From positions 62,001 through 126,000 of the forward strand of contig DASZVY010000045.1 of NCBI GenBank assembly GCA_035546855.1: a stretch of 64,000 bases of DNA. Reading direction: 5' to 3'. Of this stretch, positions 60,780-64,000 are shown in pieces. The notes under the pieces were generated by a model. That model did not search any database. It saw nothing but the letters and a program-made list of their open reading frames with translations, and was not told the DNA's origin. The translations under genes and the position numbers were made by a program. Within the stretch, counting starts at the first letter, position 1, and the number at the start of each line of letters is the position of its first letter. Source of the stretch: Nitrobacter sp035546855. GTDB lineage: Bacteria; Pseudomonadota; Alphaproteobacteria; Rhizobiales; Xanthobacteraceae.

Positions 60780-61304
60780 CTAGCTGTTGTTCGGCGCGTC
60801 CTCGCCCTCGATCTCGCCGGGCAGTTCGATCACCACGCGTCCGCCGGCGATATCGACGGTCGGGACCACGGCGTTGGTGAACGGCAGCATCAGGCTCGCG
60901 CCCTGTGGCGGCGCGATTTCGATGATGTCGCCCGCGCCGAAATTGTGAATGGCAATGACGCGTCCGATCGCGCCGCCGCCTGTGTCCACCGCGGCGAGGC
61001 CGATCAGGTCGGCGTGGTAGTATTCACCGTCGTCTGTCGCCGGCAGCTTGTCGCGGGCGACATAGAGTTCGACGCCGTTGAGCCGCTCGGCCTCGTCGCG
61101 GGTGGTGACGCCTTTCAGCGTTGCGATGAGGTGATCCCTGGCTTCGCGGGCCCGCGCGACCTCAAGCTGCCGCGCGCCGTCTTTTGTCGACAGCGGACCG
61201 TAGCGCATCACGGCGAGCGGGTCCTCGGTGAAGGTCCACAACCGCACTTCGCCGCGCACGCCATGCGCGGCGCCGATCCGGGCCACGCAGACGCGCGAGG
61301 TCAT
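60780..61304 (-). CDS. rimM: 16S rRNA processing protein RimM
   Basis: This 174-residue assembly factor binds S19 and matures the 30S head. The N-terminal VCVARIGAAHGVRGEVRLWTFTEDP is the RimM signature (GxxHG-type), with ATLKGVTTRDEAERLNGVELYVARDKLP and the PRC-barrel half FGAGDIIEIAPPQGASLMLPFTNAVVPTVDIAGG, E-I-E-G-E-D at the end. Its start lies 6 bases after the rpsP stop, so the two are coupled. Confidence 0.96.
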   Translation of the reverse strand: MTSRVCVARIGAAHGVRGEVRLWTFTEDPLAVMRYGPLSTKDGARQLEVARAREARDHLIATLKGVTTRDEAERLNGVELYVARDKLPATDDGEYYHADLIGLAAVDTGGGAIGRVIAIHNFGAGDIIEIAPPQGASLMLPFTNAVVPTVDIAGGRVVIELPGEIEGEDAPNNS

Positions 61305-61310
61305 GACGCC

Positions 61311-61643
61311 TTACGCCTTGGCGGCAGCTTCGGCCTGCGCCTTGCGTTCCTTGCGCGGCACGGCCTTTACGGGGTTGTTGCGCGCGGTGCGCTTCTTGAC
61401 GCCGGCGGCGTCGAGGAAACGCGCGACGCGGTCCGACGGCTGCGCGCCCTTGGCGAGCCAGGCCTTGACCTTGTCCATGTCGAGCTTGAGCCGCTCGGCG
61501 TTGTCCTTCGGCATCAGCGGATTGAAATGGCCGAGACGCTCGATGAAACGGCCGTCGCGCGGAAAGCGCGAGTCGGCGACGACGACGTGGTAGACGGGAC
61601 GCTTCTTGGTGCCTGCGCGAGCGAGGCGGATCACGACGGACAT
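61311..61643 (-). CDS. rpsP: 30S ribosomal protein S16
   Basis: This 110-residue protein has the S16 pattern VIRLARAGTKKRPVYHVVVADSRFPRDGRFIERLGHFNP, LDMDKVKAWLAKGAQPSDRVARFL and a Lys/Ala-rich tail. The frame is open to 61739, but that part is repeat sequence; ATG 61643 with a good SD (ggagaa) is the start. It follows ffh after a 174-base gap that holds a repeat. Confidence 0.98.
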   Translation of the reverse strand: MSVVIRLARAGTKKRPVYHVVVADSRFPRDGRFIERLGHFNPLMPKDNAERLKLDMDKVKAWLAKGAQPSDRVARFLDAAGVKKRTARNNPVKAVPRKERKAQAEAAAKA

Positions 61644-61700
61644 GGAATTCTCCTTTGAAGGGTTTGTGAGGTTTGTTTCGGTATTCGCTAATTTCGATCC

Positions 61701-61797
61701 GTCATTCCGGGGCGCGCGAAGCGCGAACCCGGAATCCATAGCCCCTACCGGGAGTATGGATTCCGGGCCTGCGCCAAGAGGCGCATCCCGGAATGAC
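61701..61797. repeat. REP-like palindromic element, class B, between ffh and rpsP
   Basis: It begins GTCATTCCGGGGCGCGCG and ends CATCCCGGAATGAC, with the GAACCCGGAATCCA and TGGATTCCGGG inner arms: a nearly perfect copy of class B. It lies between the ffh stop and the rpsP start. Confidence 0.92.
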
Positions 61798-61817
61798 GGA
61801 AATGGATCGGACGTTCT

Positions 61818-63362
61818 TCATTTCTTCTTTCCCGGGAAGCCGCCGAGACCGGGGAGCGTCGGCTTGCCGCTGAGCCCTGTAAGGCCGGGAAGATTGGGCA
61901 GGCCGCCGCGCAATCCGGCAGGAAAATCCTTCGGCAATTGCGGCAGGCCGTCCGCGCCTTTCGGCATTTTCTCGGTGAGCGCCTTCAACTGCTCGGGTGA
62001 TGGCGCTGGCATGCCGCCGCCAAAACCCATGGCCTGCGCGATGCCGGCGAGGGGACCGCGCTTGCCCGACCCCATCATCTTCATCATGTCGGCCATGTTC
62101 CGGTGCATCTTGAGAAGCTTGTTGACCTCCTGCACCTCCTGGCCCGCGCCGGCGGCGATGCGCTTCTTGCGGCTGGCCTTCAGGATGTCCGGATGCTTGC
62201 GCTCCTGCCGCGTCATCGAATCGATGATCGCCATCTGACGCTTCAGAATCTTGTCGTCGATCCCGGCGGCCGCAATCTGGTTCTTCATCTTGGCGATGCC
62301 GGGCATCATGCCCATCAGGCCGCTGACGCCGCCCATGTTGACCATCTGCACGAGCTGTTCGCGCATGTCGTTGAGATCGAACTGGCCCTTGCGCATCTTC
62401 TCGGCGACGCGCGCGGCCTTCTCGGCATCGATGTTCGCCGCGGCCTTCTCGACCAGCGACACCACGTCGCCCATGCCGAGGATGCGGCCGGCGATACGGG
62501 AGGGATGGAAATCTTCCAGCGCGTCAGTCTTTTCGCCGGTGCCGATCAGCTTGATTGGCTTGCCGGTGACCTGCCGCATCGACAGCGCCGCGCCGCCGCG
62601 GCCGTCGCCGTCGACACGGGTCAGCACGATGCCTGTGAGGCCGACACGTTCATTGAAGGAGCGCGCGAGATTGACCGCGTCCTGACCGGTCAGGGAGTCC
62701 GCGACCAGCAGCACTTCATGCGGATTGGCGGCAGCCTTGATGTTCGCCGCCTCGCTCATCATCTCCTCGTCGAGGGTGGTGCGGCCGGCGGTGTCGAGCA
62801 GCACCACGTCGTAGCCGCCGAGCTTGCCGGCTTCGAGCGCACGGCGCGCGATCTGCTCGGGCTTCTGGCCTGCGACGATCGGAAGCGTCGGGATGTCGAG
62901 ATCGCGGCCGAGCACCGCGAGCTGCTCCATCGCCGCCGGGCGGTAGATGTCGAGCGAGGCCATCAGCACCTTGCGCTTGTCGTGCTGGGTCAGACGTCGC
63001 GCGAGTTTCGCGGTGGTCGTGGTTTTGCCCGAGCCCTGCAAGCCCACCATCATGATGGCGACGGGGGGGACCGCGTTGAGATCGATGGGTTGGCCGTCGT
63101 CGCCCAATGTCGCGACCAGTTCATCGTGGACGATCTTGACGACCATCTGGCCGGGTGTGACCGACTTGACGACGGTGGCGCCGATCGCCTGTTCGCGAAC
63201 CTTGTCGGTGAAGCTGCGCACCACCTCCAGCGCGACGTCGGCCTCGAGCAGCGCCCGGCGCACCTCGCGCAGGGCGGCATCGACGTCGGCTTCCGTCAGC
63301 GCGCCGCGCCGCGTCAGCCGATCGAGAATGCCACCCAGCTTTTCCGACAGGTTGTCGAACAC
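61818..63362 (-). CDS. ffh: Signal recognition particle protein Ffh
   Basis: This 514-residue GTPase binds 4.5S RNA and signal sequences and delivers ribosomes to FtsY. Domains: N helical bundle (1-90), G domain with the P-loop GLQGSGKTTTTAKLARRL (107-124), DIYRPAAMEQL, DTAGRTTLDEEM, TRVDGDGRGGAAL and the GxxD/E GTGEK region, and the Met-rich M domain (about 300-450; GMMPGIAKMKNQI, MTRQERKHPDILKASRKKRIAAGAGQEVQEVNKLLKMH). A Gly/Pro/Leu-rich tail follows, as in other alphaproteobacteria. It is the first gene of the translation operon. Confidence 0.98.
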   Translation of the reverse strand: MFDNLSEKLGGILDRLTRRGALTEADVDAALREVRRALLEADVALEVVRSFTDKVREQAIGATVVKSVTPGQMVVKIVHDELVATLGDDGQPIDLNAVPPVAIMMVGLQGSGKTTTTAKLARRLTQHDKRKVLMASLDIYRPAAMEQLAVLGRDLDIPTLPIVAGQKPEQIARRALEAGKLGGYDVVLLDTAGRTTLDEEMMSEAANIKAAANPHEVLLVADSLTGQDAVNLARSFNERVGLTGIVLTRVDGDGRGGAALSMRQVTGKPIKLIGTGEKTDALEDFHPSRIAGRILGMGDVVSLVEKAAANIDAEKAARVAEKMRKGQFDLNDMREQLVQMVNMGGVSGLMGMMPGIAKMKNQIAAAGIDDKILKRQMAIIDSMTRQERKHPDILKASRKKRIAAGAGQEVQEVNKLLKMHRNMADMMKMMGSGKRGPLAGIAQAMGFGGGMPAPSPEQLKALTEKMPKGADGLPQLPKDFPAGLRGGLPNLPGLTGLSGKPTLPGLGGFPGKKK

Positions 63363-63373
63363 GTCTGCATTTC

Positions 63374-63437
63374 CTTTTAGCCTCGCCCCATTCTTTACGG
63401 GGAGAGGTCGCTTGCGGCAGGTGAGGGCAAGGCACCT
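63374..63437. repeat. Second repeat type (CTCGCCCC ... GGGGAGAGG)
   Basis: CTCGCCCCATTCTTTACGGGGAGAGG followed by a GC-rich tail is the left part of a different intergenic palindrome, resembling the tract near 53430. It lies upstream of ffh. The sequence is too diverged to set exact ends. Confidence 0.5.
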
Positions 63438-63456
63438 CGCTGCCGCTCATGGCCGC

Positions 63457-63554
63457 GTCATACCCGCGAAAGCGGGGTATCCAGTATTCCGAAGCTTCAC
63501 GGCTCAATCGAGACGCTCCGGGATACTGGATCATCCGCTTTCGCGGATGATGAC
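63457..63554. repeat. REP-like palindromic element (diverged class A/B)
   Basis: It begins GTCATACCCGCGAAAGCGGGG and ends GCTTTCGCGGATGATGAC. The inner arms ATCCAGTATTCCG and CGGGATACTGGAT pair. It has the same nested-hairpin layout as the other elements but a distinct core. Confidence 0.8.
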
Positions 63555-63774
63555 GTTCTCGCAGAGCGTCCGAGCCGGCGGCTGGACGAAACTCAAAACA
63601 CATTTCGCGCCCGAGGGCGCACAGCGCTGTCGGGCGTTGACCTCCGGCCCCTGCGACCGGTCGGCGGATCGAAAAGAACGTCTTTTCGAGAAGTGGCGAA
63701 TACATACGCCTTTGATCGGCGATGTCAAAGGGCAGAGCTTGTCAGGCTGCCTCTTGCCCTCTCCGACGGATCGG
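63555..63774. other. Intergenic region before the antitoxin gene
   Basis: No gene, RNA or clear promoter was recognised in these 220 bases. A short perfect hairpin CGAAAAGA-ACG-TCTTTTCG lies at 63670-63688. The region should carry the ffh promoter on the - strand, and perhaps the antitoxin promoter at the right end. Confidence 0.4.
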
Positions 63775-63813
63775 CATAAGTTTGACCGGTCAATCTGACC
63801 GGTCAAACTTATG
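63775..63813. promoter_or_regulatory. Perfect 39-bp palindrome over the antitoxin start codon
   Basis: CATAAGTTTGACCGGTCA (63775-63792), spacer ATC, TGACCGGTCAAACTTATG (63796-63813): 18-bp arms with no mismatch. The right arm ends with the ATG of the antitoxin gene. Each arm contains the self-palindromic 10-mer TGACCGGTCA, so two dimer sites lie 13 bp apart. This is the layout expected for an autoregulated toxin-antitoxin operator. Confidence 0.85.
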
Positions 63814-64000
63814 AAGCATATCCAGGCAACGGAACTGAAGGCGAAACTCGCCGAACTGCTGGACGAGGTCGAGCGGGGACAGACCTTGGTTGTGACGCGC
63901 CACGGCAAATCGATCGCGCGAATCGTGCCGGATGAGGAGGCGCGCCGTGTTGAGGCCAGGCGCGCCATCGCCGGGATCAGGGAATTGCGCAAAGGGGCGC
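63811..64000 (+). CDS. Phd/YefM-family antitoxin, N-terminal part (cut by window edge)
   Basis: The 63 codons seen (to the edge) begin MKHIQATELKAKLAELLD, then EVERGQTLVVTRHGKSI, then ARIVPDEEARRVEARRAIAGI. This is the DNA-binding fold of Phd/YefM antitoxins (AxxLKxxLxxLLDxVxxG, then VTRHGKxIARIVP). The remainder, including the toxin-binding tail, lies beyond the window, where a VapC/PIN or other toxin gene would be expected. There is no SD before the ATG, which is the last three bases of the palindrome, so the transcript could be leaderless or weakly translated. Confidence 0.88.
   Translation, partial: MKHIQATELKAKLAELLDEVERGQTLVVTRHGKSIARIVPDEEARRVEARRAIAGIRELRKGA

Noticed and set aside
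63670..63688. CGAAAAGA-ACG-TCTTTTCG hairpin as terminator
   Set aside because: No T-run follows on either strand and no gene ends nearby, so it is recorded only as a small palindrome.

Overview
The window is a high-GC chromosomal segment from an alphaproteobacterium, most likely of the Bradyrhizobium/Rhodopseudomonas/Nitrobacter group. The evidence is the strong G/C bias at third codon positions, the gene order ffh-rpsP-rimM-trmD-rplS-leuC, a MatB-like malonyl-CoA synthetase that closely resembles my recollection of the Rhodopseudomonas palustris enzyme, an IalB-type secreted protein, and a family of intergenic palindromic repeats typical of this lineage. It is mostly core and housekeeping DNA. 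No transposase, phage gene or CRISPR array was seen.

Layout. 0-7.5 kb: the edge of an MFS exporter, a Tat-exported alpha/beta hydrolase, a class III nucleotide cyclase, a TerB-like protein, an SDR, a frameshifted glutamine amidotransferase pseudogene, a SnoaL-like protein and an enoyl-CoA hydratase. 7.5-16.2 kb: tRNA-Ala(CGC), yggT, a DUF167 gene, folD, a glyoxalase-fold gene, ppa, a GNAT gene, an amine oxidase, typA, and a Crp-type regulator divergent from a one-domain response regulator with a palindromic box between them. 16.3-20.3 kb: a cobalamin riboswitch controls a TonB-dependent receptor and a PepSY membrane protein. 20.4-28.9 kb: a phhB-like gene, a YkvA-like gene, a quinone oxidoreductase, a DECR-like SDR, an IalB-like gene, rlmN, a PAP2 phosphatase, argG and a methyltransferase. 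29-36.6 kb: an OmpA protein with a very long Pro/Ala linker, a stress flavoprotein, a CAP protein and sdhCDAB. 36.6-45.3 kb: matB, an SDR, a cytochrome b561/Moco oxidoreductase/sodC group, an MFS gene and leuB. 45.4-51.2 kb: asd, a carbonic anhydrase, a CitE-like lyase, a glycosyltransferase, leuD and a zincin. 51.3-53.3 kb: four small secreted basic or His-rich proteins. 53.6-59.1 kb: a YcaQ-like glycosylase, a histone-H1-like protein, an acetoacetyl-CoA synthetase and leuC. 59.1-63.4 kb: the rplS-trmD-rimM-rpsP-ffh operon. 63.8-64 kb: the start of a Phd/YefM antitoxin gene under a perfect 39-bp palindrome.

Working together: leuB, leuC and leuD supply leucine synthesis but are scattered, with asd nearby. 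sdhCDAB feeds the respiratory chain. The B12-riboswitch unit is probably a corrinoid-uptake module. The cytochrome b561, Moco lipoprotein and sodC genes form an envelope redox group. The acetoacetyl-CoA synthetase and its Lys/Ala-rich partner may serve polyhydroxybutyrate metabolism.

The most interesting items are a pseudogene explained by one extra copy of a 5-bp tandem repeat, the riboswitch-receptor-PepSY unit, the palindrome that contains the antitoxin start codon, palindromic repeats inside essential operons, a GC3-supported 48-codon gene between leuC and rplS, and the secreted His-rich cluster. No function is claimed beyond family membership unless stated. Computer searches were not possible.
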